A stretch of 64,000 nt of DNA, taken from Phytophthora hibernalis (lineage: Eukaryota; Oomycota; Peronosporomycetes; Peronosporales; Peronosporaceae). The position numbers were made by a program, and so were the translations under genes. Each line of letters opens with the position of its first letter. The stretch's first letter is position 1. The notes beneath the pieces were generated by a model, which was given only the letters and a program-made list of their open reading frames with translations, had not been told where the DNA came from and searched no databases. Shown here piece by piece: positions 44,957 through 55,052 of this stretch. The stretch is taken from contig JAAKBF010000047.1 of NCBI GenBank assembly GCA_012656075.1, positions 124,001 to 188,000 of the forward strand. Direction: 5' to 3'.

Positions 44957-45963
44957 GGTGGCTGCAGTGGAAGCAAAATCGACAAGTGAGTCTAAGGGTC
45001 GGTCTTATATCTTCGTCCGGCTGTAGTTTCGGACGTGTGAGACGAGATGATGATCCAAACGCGGGCCACAGACACATGACGAGAGCTCCAGATGGTTTGG
45101 CGCATCGTGGCGAAAGTATCTTGAAGCGTGCATGGTCTCAAGTCAACAGTGCAACGCTAGTCACGCTGTCAGCGTGCTTCCAACCAATCGAGTGTCGAAG
45201 TGGACACTTTTGTAGAGGACAGGTGTCAAGTGATTCCACTGCTGGGCCGGCCACCCATGCAGATGTTGCAGTGCACTGACCGACATACGGCCGCTCGGAA
45301 GTGTGGAGGCCGTCTTGCAATCGATCGACGAGGGTTTCGGACGGCAAAATGGGTCATTGCTGGGCGTTTGGAGCTCAGCCGACATTTGCCTCGGAGCTTG
45401 ACTTCGCAGTTTCTACTTCTTAAGCTCTGATTGACCTTCAACATCATTGTATCCGCATCCTGAGAGCTGCTCCCGTTAATCTGTTCCGCGGATTAACCGA
45501 CGAAGCACTGGCGAAATATGCTGAGACGGCCGTGTGCGATCGACGGCAAGATAAAAGTTACACACGATTTACTGTAGAAAGCAGGCACGTATGTAAGCTT
45601 TTCTGTAGTCTCTCGAGTGGGTTTGGCGGTCTGCATGACATAGTGTACGTGTATCGTTCGGCGCATTTGCCAGCTCCAACTTGTATCTACATCGTTTACA
45701 CATTCATAGGCATCTAGACAGGTATAAAGTCGTCCTCGTCAAGCCAGTCAGGAGTATGAAAGTAGCGCACGGGAAGTTATCGTGCGATGGCAAAGGAACA
45801 ATCCTGCAAAACGTTTTGCGAAACAAACCAGGTCCAGAGTCTAACCCGCAGTAAGTTTCTGAGTAGTGCACACACAATTAATGGGCCGAGTTATTCGTTG
45901 TTACCATTGCTGACTGGGATGTTGAGCAAGCAAGGTAAACTAGTTGCTTACTACGGCGTACGA
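44957..45963. other. Intergenic region
   Basis: About 1 kb between the oxidase and the histidine phosphatase stop. Open frames are short and without family signatures. A near-palindromic area is not evident. Confidence 0.45.
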
Positions 45964-46780
45964 TCAAATCGCCTCCAATACCAAAGGGACCACTTCGCAG
46001 TTTCCCGTTTCAATCTTCGTGCCAAGCGTGGTAATGCAAACTGCATCGATCAAGCCAAAGTGCGTCACCACAGCCACATTGCGTTCAGGGACCGTACGAA
46101 AGAGGTCTAACAAAAGCCTCTTGCTCGAGCTTGGATCTCTTCAGGGGACTCTCGACGCTCTGTCGTCCACAGTACATCCTCCTCGTCCGTGATGGCTGAA
46201 AAGTCCACATCTGGAAACTTGGTTTTCAACTCGGACAATGAGCGTCGGTTGTTGCACGTGTCAACTCCGAGTGCCTCGCGACAGCCTTCCATGCACTTGA
46301 ACGGTACATCGGGTACTTGATCCGTTGCAAAGAAGTTCTGTGCTGTCTGGATGGCCCGCGAGATTGGGGAGACGACGACACGTTCGATGGGTGGCATGCC
46401 TCGCTCCAACTCGGCCTTGATACTGGGAGGCCCCTTGTTCTGCGCGTCCTGGATGCCGAACGGCGTCAGTGCGGCATCTCGGTACTCATCACGGAAAACG
46501 AGCTCCTTGTACCAATACTCAGCCCCGTACTTCTCGACCGCTTCGTTGTGGAGACCCACGCCGTGGCGTACAAAGTACACCACCTTGAGATTTCTAGCAT
46601 CATTGTTTGCCACTTCATCGAGCTTCTGCTGGAACTCTGCCCAGGATGACGGTGCCAACTTGAATTGTCTGAAGAGTTGCAACGAGTCCGACGAGGCTTC
46701 ATTTTGGGGTATCCTGGTGAAAATCCGTCCATCGCTTTGATGGTAGTCGACGGGCTGATGGTACTTGTCGGCTCGGCCAT
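45964..46780 (-). CDS. Histidine phosphatase (phosphoglycerate mutase-like)
   Basis: Catalytic motif FVRHGVGLHNEAVEKYG, then ERVVVSPISRAIQTAQNFF and the second histidine in VAVVTHFGLIDAV. This is the phosphoglycerate-mutase-like branch seen in fungi and plants, whose substrates are usually unknown. Two single-base losses interrupt it: an A4/T4 run at 46702-46705 (between GYPK and NEASSDSLQLFRQ) and an A4 run at 46112-46115, after ARARGF, where LLDLFRTVPERNVAVVTH then continues. The start MAEPTSTISPSTT at 46780 and stop at 45964 assume both repairs. The length is then usual. Confidence 0.85.
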
Positions 46781-47059
46781 TTCGTTGTTAGCTGTTTCCT
46801 TGGCAAGGCTTTTAGAGTTGTGAGGAGAACCCAAGTTTCACTTCTTGTGGGGCCGTCGACTGCATAGGATCCAATGAGGCCTTGCCACGCATGATCAAAT
46901 CATACATGATGAGTGGAACCAAGAGACACCAACTTTGCAGCTTCAACATGAGCTCGTATTAACTTTGCTTGCCCTGTGCGGGAGCCAAGGAGATTATCTT
47001 CGCTGGCCCATGTCACTAGTAGATGCCAACAGTGAGTGGATAAACCTCCTGGTCGTAAC

Positions 47060-49076
47060 TTACCGCCGACGGTCGTCACGGCGGTCTCTACGATCATAGT
47101 CGCGGTGTTGGTTGTGCCGACTGCTGTCCGCGATCGATCGCGCGATCGGTCCCGTGGTCGGTCTCGTCGTTCTCGCTCTCCGCCTCGCCTCGAATCTCCA
47201 TGTGAATGCTGGGTCTTTTCGTTACGTGAGTCGATGGTCAAATAGTCCTACAAGACAGCGATGATATCAGTCAGACTCGTGAACCGATGCACCGTTTGAG
47301 AATTTGTCTTACATCGGCTGAAGGTTCGTTGCCAGCCCGGAACTGGTCCTACATTCAAGAGAAACACACAAAATGCGACAAGAGTTAGCACCGGTACTTC
47401 GTAAGGGGAGTAAGGAGCTTCCAGTCTTACATCAATGTGCTTCTTGAATTTCAACTTGGCGGTCATCCATGACTTGTCGTCGTTCGTTTCATCGTCGTCA
47501 TCGTCATCTTCCAGGACTTGGCCATGGTAGCTCTCAGCAATATCCTTTTTGCTTTTATCGGCTTTCTTATCAGACTTTGGATCTTCTGAAGGAGTGGGCT
47601 GCTTGATGTTCACATCAACTAACGTCTCCTGGAACGTCTTGAGCTTCGAAAGCGTATCTTGCTCGCGCGCAGAGCGGTTGCTAGCTTTCTTTCGCTGCAA
47701 GAACTTTTGTCGTTGTTGCTGCAAAGGGGTCAGCATATCCTGGAAGGCACGGTCTTTCTCCTGCTTCTTCGCTTCTTCACCCATTAGCAGCGGCACCGCC
47801 TTCTTCGACTGACGCAGCTCCTCCCGAAGCTTCACGTACTCGTCCCGGTCTTTTATCTTGCTGTCTGAGCCTGAAGCAAACTTGTCAACTTTCTTCGAGC
47901 TGGAACTCGTGGTAGTATCCCCACTCTGGTTGTTCGAAGCTTCTGCTGACTCTGCGTCTGGCTTGGCACTTTTACTTCGTGCTGAAGCGGCTGCCACTGC
48001 CGCCTTGAGGCTCACCCGCGTCCGCTCTTTCTTTTCTTCACTGGTCGCGTCGCCACTCGTCTCCGTTACTCTCTGCAACACCTCCGCATCTACCTCAGAT
48101 TTGAGCTTGCGATCATCCAACAGGTCATGGCTACTTATCATCGTCTTCGCCTTTTTCTTTTTAGACCTCTTGGCCCCAGCATCGATTTCCTCCTGGAAAG
48201 CCTCTTCCTCGTCTCCAAACGAAAGCAGCTTCAGATCCTTCGTAGCCTTTCGCTCCCGTTTCTTCTTCTTCTGAACCTCATCCGCCGTCAGCTGTGTTTC
48301 CTTGCGCTGAACAGCTCTAATCACCGCATCCAACAGATCAAATAAATCATCCGATACCGAGCTCTTCCCAAACACAATGAAGCGCCCTACCGTGGCACAA
48401 TGTCCTCGAACGGGTTCCAAAGCACTTCAGCACTCAGCAGCTTCGGCGGGTTAGTGGGTCGGTCCTTTGCATCCGTCTCCAAGTCACCAACACTCAATAA
48501 ATTGAAGATCGTGTTGCCTGTCACCTATAAAAATGTCAAACATTTCACTTCCAGTCATCATAATCCAAGTAGCTGCCAATACCTTGCCGAAGATGGTGTG
48601 TTTCTTGTCTAGAAAGTCGCAGGCGCCCAGTGTGAAGAAAAATTGCGCGTGGTTGGTGTTGGGTTTGTTCTCGTTGGCCATGGCCAAAAGTCCTCGGTGG
48701 TTGAATCGCAGTCTCGAGTGGAATTCATCAATGAACGCGCCTCCATAGACACTTTCTCCTCCGTCTCCCGTTCCCGTGGGGTCTCCGCCCTGCATCATGA
48801 ACCCCGCAATGATGCGGTGGAAAATGGTCTGGTCATAGTACTGTCATATAAGACATATCACATAATCACAAAAATAGGTCAGTCACAAATTGAGGATTTG
48901 TTATAACAGACATGTGGTTTTGTAGCGAAATAGTACCCCTCCAAGCAGAGCTGCACGAAGTTGCGACACGCCTTGGGCGCCTGCTGCGGCCACAACTCCA
49001 CGTCCAGGTCCCCGAAGCTCGTGTGCAGCAGCACCTTCCCCTCCGTGCCGGGCTCTGTGATGTACATATTCGACAT
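47060..49076 (-). CDS. CWC27: CWC27-type spliceosomal cyclophilin
   Basis: Six exons, 49076-48937, 48840-48583, 48524-48391, 48316-47431, 47348-47313 and 47247-47060. The N-terminal cyclophilin domain starts MSNMYITEPGTEGKVLLHTS and has YYDQTIFHRIIAGFMMQGGD, SRLRFNHRGLLAMAN and FFFTLGACDFLDKKHTIFGK. As in CWC27 the prolyl-isomerase domain is followed by a Lys/Glu-rich tail (KDLKLLSFGDEEEAF, ISSHDLLDD, AREQDTLSKLKTF) and ends in an Arg/Asp-rich stretch. CWC27 belongs to the activated spliceosome. A base appears missing at exon 1's end (G4 run at 48936-48939) and at about 47117; the latter repair gives an RD-rich end and a stop. Confidence 0.9.
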
Positions 49077-49232
49077 GGTCGCAGCTTGCCACTCCGACAC
49101 TAATAATTGGGCGAGTTTATAATGGCTCAAAAGTACTAATGTGTGTACATTCGAGCAACACTTAAAATGTAGCCATCCACACGTCGCAGATTTTGACATC
49201 AAGTTGAAGTTGTTTGCATGCAGTTTTCAAAG

Positions 49233-51759
49233 TTACGCTTGATGAATCCCTGCATCGCTATGCTTGACATCTTTACTGTCTGAGGCAGTATCCGTCTTGG
49301 TTCGACTCATATCGGCCCAATCTGCAGCTTCTGCTCGCTCCAGCTTCACTTGCTCCGTTAGAGTCACGCGCTCCAGGTACTGCTCAAATTTCCCAAGCGA
49401 TTTCGTACGCGGTGACAAGTTGTACCTCTCCTTCCGAAAGTGTGTACGTTGATCTTCGAACGCTAGCAGCGCCTCCCGTTCTTCTTGCACTCGTTTCAAC
49501 TCGTCTCCATCGAGGAGAGCGTCCTCATGCTCTTCACGTCTTTGCTGTGTCCATTTATCATAGAAATCGTCGAGCAGCGTGTAGTATGTGGTGAGGTTTG
49601 ACAATTCTCGTTCCTGGAGATAAACGCGCTCGCGCTCCGTGCGCCGTTTTCCGTTGAGTTGTTTGCGTCGTCGAAGCTTGTCGAGTTGCGTAGGTAACAC
49701 CGTTGCAAGGAATGGCATCTTCTCCCGACTTTTGCCGTTGGTTGTAAACGGCAAATGACGACCGAGATCCTTCTGCTCAGGAAGCTGCTGGTTCAAGAGC
49801 TGGCGCAGATCAGCGTGTCGATGTCTAGAGCGTGTTTCATTTTGCATGAAAGCACCTTCGTACCAGAATTCCCACTTCTCCATGTCTTCTCCAGTATCAA
49901 CAATCTGATCTTTGAGACCAGGGACGGAATCTTGAAATCGGTAGTAAAAATCCCCTCGACCATCCATGGCGTCTTCGTGCCAGAAGCCGACATGCTTGGA
50001 TCGCCCACCTTCAAATCGAGCTGTTCCTCGGCCATGTCTAGCTCCACCGTCAAAGAATCCCTCATATTCATCGCCATGGCGTTCACGCTGCCGTCCACGA
50101 CCATGCGGCTGGCCCTCGACAAAGGTCCTTCGACAAAGGACCCATCTGGGAAGGTTCGCTTGCAAGCTTGTCCGTGGAGTACCCCATTGACAAACTCGCC
50201 TTCATCAACCACACCCGTAGAACTGACGTATCGTCCAAGACCGGAAATGACGCTGTCCCGCATCTCGCCATCGTAGACAGCTCCGTCCGGAAAAGTGATG
50301 TGCATACCTTCGCCATTTTCCACACCGTCACGATAATCATCACTGTTCAACAACGAGCATCCGTACGCTCGTCCCCGAAGTTTGTCGTTGTACTCGTAGC
50401 GACGCTGTGGACGATCAAACGTACCTTCACATGTCGTTCCTTTGCCATAAACGAGTTTTCCGTTCCCGCAGCGTGTGTTGCCCATGAAATATCCGTCGTA
50501 GACACCTACGTTGGTGTACTCTTGACCTTGACCCTGCTTGCGACCCAGTCGAAATGCCCCAGAGTACACACCACCGATAGATGAAAAGTGAAAACGTTCG
50601 TCAGCTGGGTCCAATGACACCTCGTCCTTATCAGCAGCTAGCGCTGCACTCGTTGGTACCATCAACTCTCCCTCACCATGGCGCAGTCGCCGAAGTCGCA
50701 CCGTCCGCATGTTGATTTCTTTGAGGAGATCATCAGCTTCGATCGTTTGATTTGATATCTGGTCATCCTCGAAAAATGCTCGTGGCTGTGGTCGAATCTG
50801 CACGAGGCACACATAGTTCCAGTCGCTCTTGCCTAGTGCCAGCGATGCTAGATCACGTCCGCGTGGACTTGAGAAAGTTGCAGTCCAGGTCTTCATTTCA
50901 ACTTCATCCTTGATACTGGTCGATGGTAGTTCAGCATCTCGTGGAACTTCCGTAAGTGCCACAGGTTCTGTCATGATCAACCTCATCATTCGTTTGCGTC
51001 GTCGTTCCAATTCGGTGATCTCGTCTGTGAGTTCCTTCGCCTGAGCATTCATGGCTTCGGCCAGCTTCTTACGCGTTTCTGTTTGCTCCTGCGTAGTTCC
51101 TGCCAGATCCAAAACAGACAACGCGTTGATCTTCTCCTTCAGCACCTTCAGCTTCTGTCGAGCGGTAGCAACTAGCGGCTTCAGACGAAGAAGAGGCTGG
51201 AACTCTTGCGTGATGCCGAAGAGGAGCCACGTCCTCACATCAATTGGCTCGCATTGAGCAGGAACGAAGGCAAGCACGAGCAGTGCACCGCCATAGAACA
51301 AAGGGTCCTGCAGGTCATCTTGAGGCATTGGTTCAACGCGCTCGTGGATGATGTAGTACCATCGGTCCGCACCCGAGGGCGGAAGTACCCGTGTCATCCA
51401 GTCCTTCGGCCACAACACGTCTGATTGCAAGACAGCAAAGCACCCAAATGCTTAGGTTGACAAGCATCGTCACAATAGTTGCAAACACGTACTTCCAAAC
51501 GGGTCCTTGAGCAGTGCGGCATTGCAGTCGAAGAGCAGGTTCATCTTGGGTCTACAGAACACCAGTCAGGGAACAACAGCAATTCATTGCAAATAACCTA
51601 CACAGTGAAGTCGGATCGCAGAACGAGGGTGAATTTGTAGTCGTCTGGCTTGGTGCACTCTGCGTCGAAGAGAGCCACAGCCATTTGGTCTTCCTTGTAC
51701 TCGTCCACCATTTTCCCGGTGCGTGCGTCCACCACGAGGCGTCCTGTACGCGTCGCCAT
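49233..51759 (-). CDS. MORN-repeat protein
   Basis: Three exons, 51759-51602, 51551-51493 and 51420-49233. The N-terminus (MATRTGRLVVDARTGKMVDE) leads to a helical region (TTQEQTETRKKLAEAMNAQA) and then to a run of MORN repeats: GVYSGAFRLGRKQGQGQEY, GVYDGYFMGNTRCGNGKLVY, GAVYDGEMRDSVISGLGRY, GDEYEGFFDGGARHGRGTA. The C-terminus is a charged coiled coil. MORN repeats bind membranes or proteins and are common in flagellar and cytoskeletal proteins. At about 50128-50141 the frame changes where CCTTTGTCGA occurs twice, 14 bases apart. One added base makes SFVEGPFVEGQPHGRG in frame, so a single missing base again explains it. Confidence 0.82.
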
Positions 51760-51915
51760 TGTGTTTCCAATTGAAGATTGAACGACCCTCGACTTTGAAC
51801 GACGGTTTACCACGTCAAATGAAGCGACAAATTGAATTGGATTCCCCGTTCAGATGTGTATTAGCTTGAGCACATTATCCATGAGCTTAGTGCTAGCGGA
51901 TCCAGTACCAGGCAC

Positions 51916-52908
51916 TTAGAACTGGCGGAACTGCTTGCGCACGTTGATGGGCTTGGTCTCCGAAGCGGGCTCGACCTCAAGCACGTTGAAACGCACCGTC
52001 TTGGCGAGCGGGCGGCACTGGCCAATGGTAACGACGTCTCCCTCCTTGACGCGGAAGGCGGGCGACAGGTGGGCGGCCACGTTCTTGTGACGCTTCTCGA
52101 AACGCTTGTACTTCTTGACGAAGTGCAGGTAGTCACGACGCACGATGATCGTGCGTTTCATCTTGGTCGAGAGGACGACGCCCTTGAGGATACGGCCGCG
52201 GATCGAGATGTTGCCGGTGAACGGGCACTTCTTGTCCACGTACTGGCCCTCGATGGCGCTCTTGGGGGTCTTGAAGCCCAGACCCACCTCCTTGTAGAAG
52301 CGGGGGCCCTTCTTCTTGCCGGCGAACTTCTTGCTGGCAAGGAACACGCCCTGCTGCTTCTGGTAGGCCTTCTCAGTCTGCACTCACGACAATAGCAATA
52401 GAGTGAGTCTTTCTGGTCACAAGGTCACACAAAGAGAGACAGGGAGACGCTTTGTCCATCCACTGCACTCGAGGAAGCAGACAGCTGCTCCAAAAGGTCC
52501 AAAAGGGCTCTGCCGATGATGAGTCGGTTGAATTTCAGTTCGTTCGGGTCGTTCTCGCAGTCGCCACAAAGTGGTCACAGACACCAAATTGTCCAGAGAC
52601 TTTGAGACTGCGACCACCTCATAGCGACTCGACTCCAACTCCCTCTATAAGAGAGTGAGAGTGCGTGGATTACAGCCTTGGTGGGCCATCACCCCACCAA
52701 CTAGCTAGCCAGCTCCTTCAGGGCGTTTGATTCCCTCCTTTTCCATAAGAGACAACAGCCACTTGACCCACAGCGAGAACACAAAGACGTCGAACGTTTC
52801 TTCCCCTTTTCCCCTTCCTGCCATCCGCTTACCACCCGCTCAGCAGCTTCAGAGACTTGAACGCGTCGTCCTGATCGTCTGGGAGGGTACCTGGTCAACG
52901 TGCTCCAT
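51916..52908 (-). CDS. RPS11: 40S ribosomal protein S11 (uS17)
   Basis: The body (exon 2, 52377-51916) matches uS17/S11: GLGFKTPKSAIEGQYVDKKC, CPFTGNISIRGRILKGVV, RTIIVRRDYLHFVKKYKRFE and GQCRPLAKTVRFNVLEVEPA. It begins at TEKAYQKQQGVF without an ATG. A start exon of 18 bases, ATGGAGCACGTTGACCAG, lies at 52908-52891, followed by GTACCC; joining it gives MEHVDQTEKAYQKQ, very like the family start (MADIQTERAYQKQ). The intron is then about 513 bases, long for this window, as often seen for the first intron of ribosomal protein genes. Frame intact. Confidence 0.92.
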
Positions 52909-53327
52909 GGTCTCGTCGAGGGGATTCGCTAAATGGCTGGCGACTGGGAAGGAAGTTATTGGGCTGGAGGCGATTGGTTGCGGTGTGTTACTTCAGACGA
53001 GACTGAAGTGGCGTTATGAAGTGGATTACTTATGAACGCTTAGGAGATGTGCTTGGCGGTGCTATGCAGATTTCTGGCGGTGCAGCTACCGGTAATGGAG
53101 GTTGCCCTCTCGATGACATCGTTCCCATAGCATTGGGTTTATTGTTGATCAACCGCAGGAGAAGGATCAGTTCGAAGTCAATGTTAAAAACACTCGTGTC
53201 CTATATTTTTATGGCTCTTGGGAACGTGTAAAGCACACTCTGCGGCTCAACTATAATAGCTTCAACCGATGCTAAACCAGCATCAATAGCAACTTGTTGT
53301 CTTGCCTCTTCCTCTCTGACACCCTCT
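52909..53327. promoter_or_regulatory. Region upstream of RPS11
   Basis: About 420 bases between the RPS11 start and the stop of the complex I subunit gene. No gene visible; it should hold the RPS11 promoter. Confidence 0.35.
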
Positions 53328-53723
53328 TTACTCCTGCTTGCTGGTGATGTACTGCTGCACCTCCACCGGGTTGGCCTTGTAGCCCTGCAGACGGAAGGAC
53401 GAGTTCTGGAAGGCCCACAAGAAGCCTCCGAGTGAGCCCAGCACCCCCGTGACCACCATGGACGGCACAGCCACGTGGCGGTGCAGCTTCATACCTACCG
53501 TTACAGAAACCACAGAAATGAGCTTAACCCACGTGTACTTTAATATTGTCAAGGAGCACGCACCGAAGACGTAACCGGCCGGGAAGGAGAAGGCGCTGAC
53601 GCCCAACCACCGCGTGTAGTCGCCAGCATCAAAGTTGGCCTTGATGTCGTCGAAGGTCGGGTGCTTGACGATCACAGGGAAGCGCGGCTCGCGCGGGTCA
53701 CGGACAGGGGCGGCGTCATTCAT
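53328..53723 (-). CDS. NADH:ubiquinone oxidoreductase (complex I) 21 kDa-type subunit
   Basis: Exons 53723-53564 and 53494-53328 join within YVFG/MKLHRHV. The spliced 108-residue protein reads RFPVIVKHPTFDDIKANF, GDYTRWLGVSAFSFPAGYVF, then VPSMVVTGVLGSLGGFLWAF and QNSSFRLQGYKANPVEVQQY. This resembles the complex I accessory subunit known in plants as the 20.9 kDa subunit and in fungi as NUXM: a Pro-V-x4-P-x-F start, an LGGF..A.QNS..RL.G block and a short end. It should sit in the mitochondrial inner membrane. The assignment is by pattern; no cofactor motif exists to confirm it. Confidence 0.7.
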   Translation of the reverse strand: MNDAAPVRDPREPRFPVIVKHPTFDDIKANFDAGDYTRWLGVSAFSFPAGYVFGACSLTILKYTWVKLISVVSVTVGMKLHRHVAVPSMVVTGVLGSLGGFLWAFQNSSFRLQGYKANPVEVQQYITSKQE

Positions 53724-54577
53724 AGCGGCGGGCGAGCTCTGCGGTCCGTATTCGCAAGGGAATTTCGACCAATAGCTGAGTGGCTCGCCGACTTTTGGCC
53801 TGCGAGATTTGATTTTCGCTTCTGAGCCTGCAAAATTTGATTTTGCCTTTGCAGAAAATATGCATGGAATGCACGGAAGTACTATTTAATAATAAACATA
53901 TCAAAATAGTTCCAACGAGCAAGTGGAGCTCGTTAGTAGATCTTTGAATTAGTAATGGTCTCTATGGATAGTTGTACTACTGTTGTGCTAATAGTACTGC
54001 TAACGCTCTTTTCCTCTAAACTACCGGGGATGTTTGCAAAAATCTAGACACTTTCTGTTTTATGCGAAGACACTATTTGGTTTTACGTCCGTTCTTGTGG
54101 TCCAAATTACGTAATTTGCAGTAGTTTGGTCACAAATGGTACCGGTAGTAAGGGTTTCGTAAAACCCGGCTAACTGTTATAATACGGGTGGCTCTTTAAA
54201 AACTTGTGGGTGGGTCCGGATTTTGAATTTTTTCACCTAACCTGCGTACATTAATATTCTACATTTTATCTAAATATGCTATTGATTTGTAAACGTCAAG
54301 TAAAAATGAGGTTAAATTTTAATGTCGTTGGATGGGTGGGTGGAACTTTTAAATTACCCAATATAACCCACCCCGGAGATTTTGGGGTTTGCATTGCACC
54401 TGAAAAAGAGTAATGCTCTTGGCGTCTGGCGTCCGGGTATTTGCTTTGGTGTTACAGGCTCGCTTCATCAGGCTCGTGCTGCCACACCTTGGTCCTTCTT
54501 GCTTGTTGGCAAAAATGTGAGCAGTTCAATGCTCGGGGTACTTTATTTTACACGAATCTGCTGTGTATCTGCTCTGG
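53724..54577. other. AT-rich intergenic region
   Basis: About 850 bases, more AT-rich than its neighbours (for example around 54160-54350). No gene or repeat that I can name. Confidence 0.4.
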
Positions 54578-54802
54578 TTATTCTGCATCCTCTTCCTCCT
54601 TTAGTTCTGGTAGCGTGTCCTCGTCGAAAATAACGCGGATGGTCAATGAGCAGCTGGGGCATGTGGCGATGTCCTCGCCGTCGTAAAGTTCCTCTAGGTC
54701 GATGCAGAAGCGGTCGCCGCATGGACACGGGTAATAGTACACCTGCTCCTCCGCGTCGAACTCCATGTCCTCGATCTCCACTTCGTCGTACACGGCCGCC
54801 AT
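54578..54802 (-). CDS. DPH3: Diphthamide biosynthesis protein 3 (CSL zinc finger)
   Basis: A single exon of 74 residues. DPH3 is a small iron/zinc protein that donates electrons to the Dph1-Dph2 complex for the diphthamide modification of elongation factor 2, and also serves tRNA wobble modification through Elongator. The four-Cys site is YYPCPCGDRFCI and ATCPSCSLTIRVIF, with the conserved acidic YDEVEIEDMEFDAEEQVY before it. Length and motif positions are as in yeast and human forms. The ATG at 54802 fits exactly. Frame intact. Confidence 0.95.
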   Translation of the reverse strand: MAAVYDEVEIEDMEFDAEEQVYYYPCPCGDRFCIDLEELYDGEDIATCPSCSLTIRVIFDEDTLPELKEEEDAE

Positions 54803-55052
54803 CTTGTCTCCTGACTGCCAGCCACGAATTGGTGTTTCCTGTGAAAACAAATATACTGTACTTGAAAACTGTATGGAAATTTGTGGCCATTTAACCTGAA
54901 ATGGCTACATCAAGAAGGAAGTTGAAGGCAACTTGTGACGCAGCAGCGTTTTAGTAGTTTTCAACTAGCTTATTCATCCGTCGGTCGCTGCTCGCGAGGA
55001 GATCAGCATCAATTGATGTCGATATCATTTAACCTTCTTCTCCTTTCTCGAG
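54803..55052. other. Short intergenic region (DPH3 / kinesin-1 end)
   Basis: About 250 bases; no gene visible. Confidence 0.3.

Noticed and set aside
53016..53231. Small gene MKWITYERLGDVLGG..
   Set aside because: 71 codons, no conserved motif, and in the upstream region of RPS11; not supportable.
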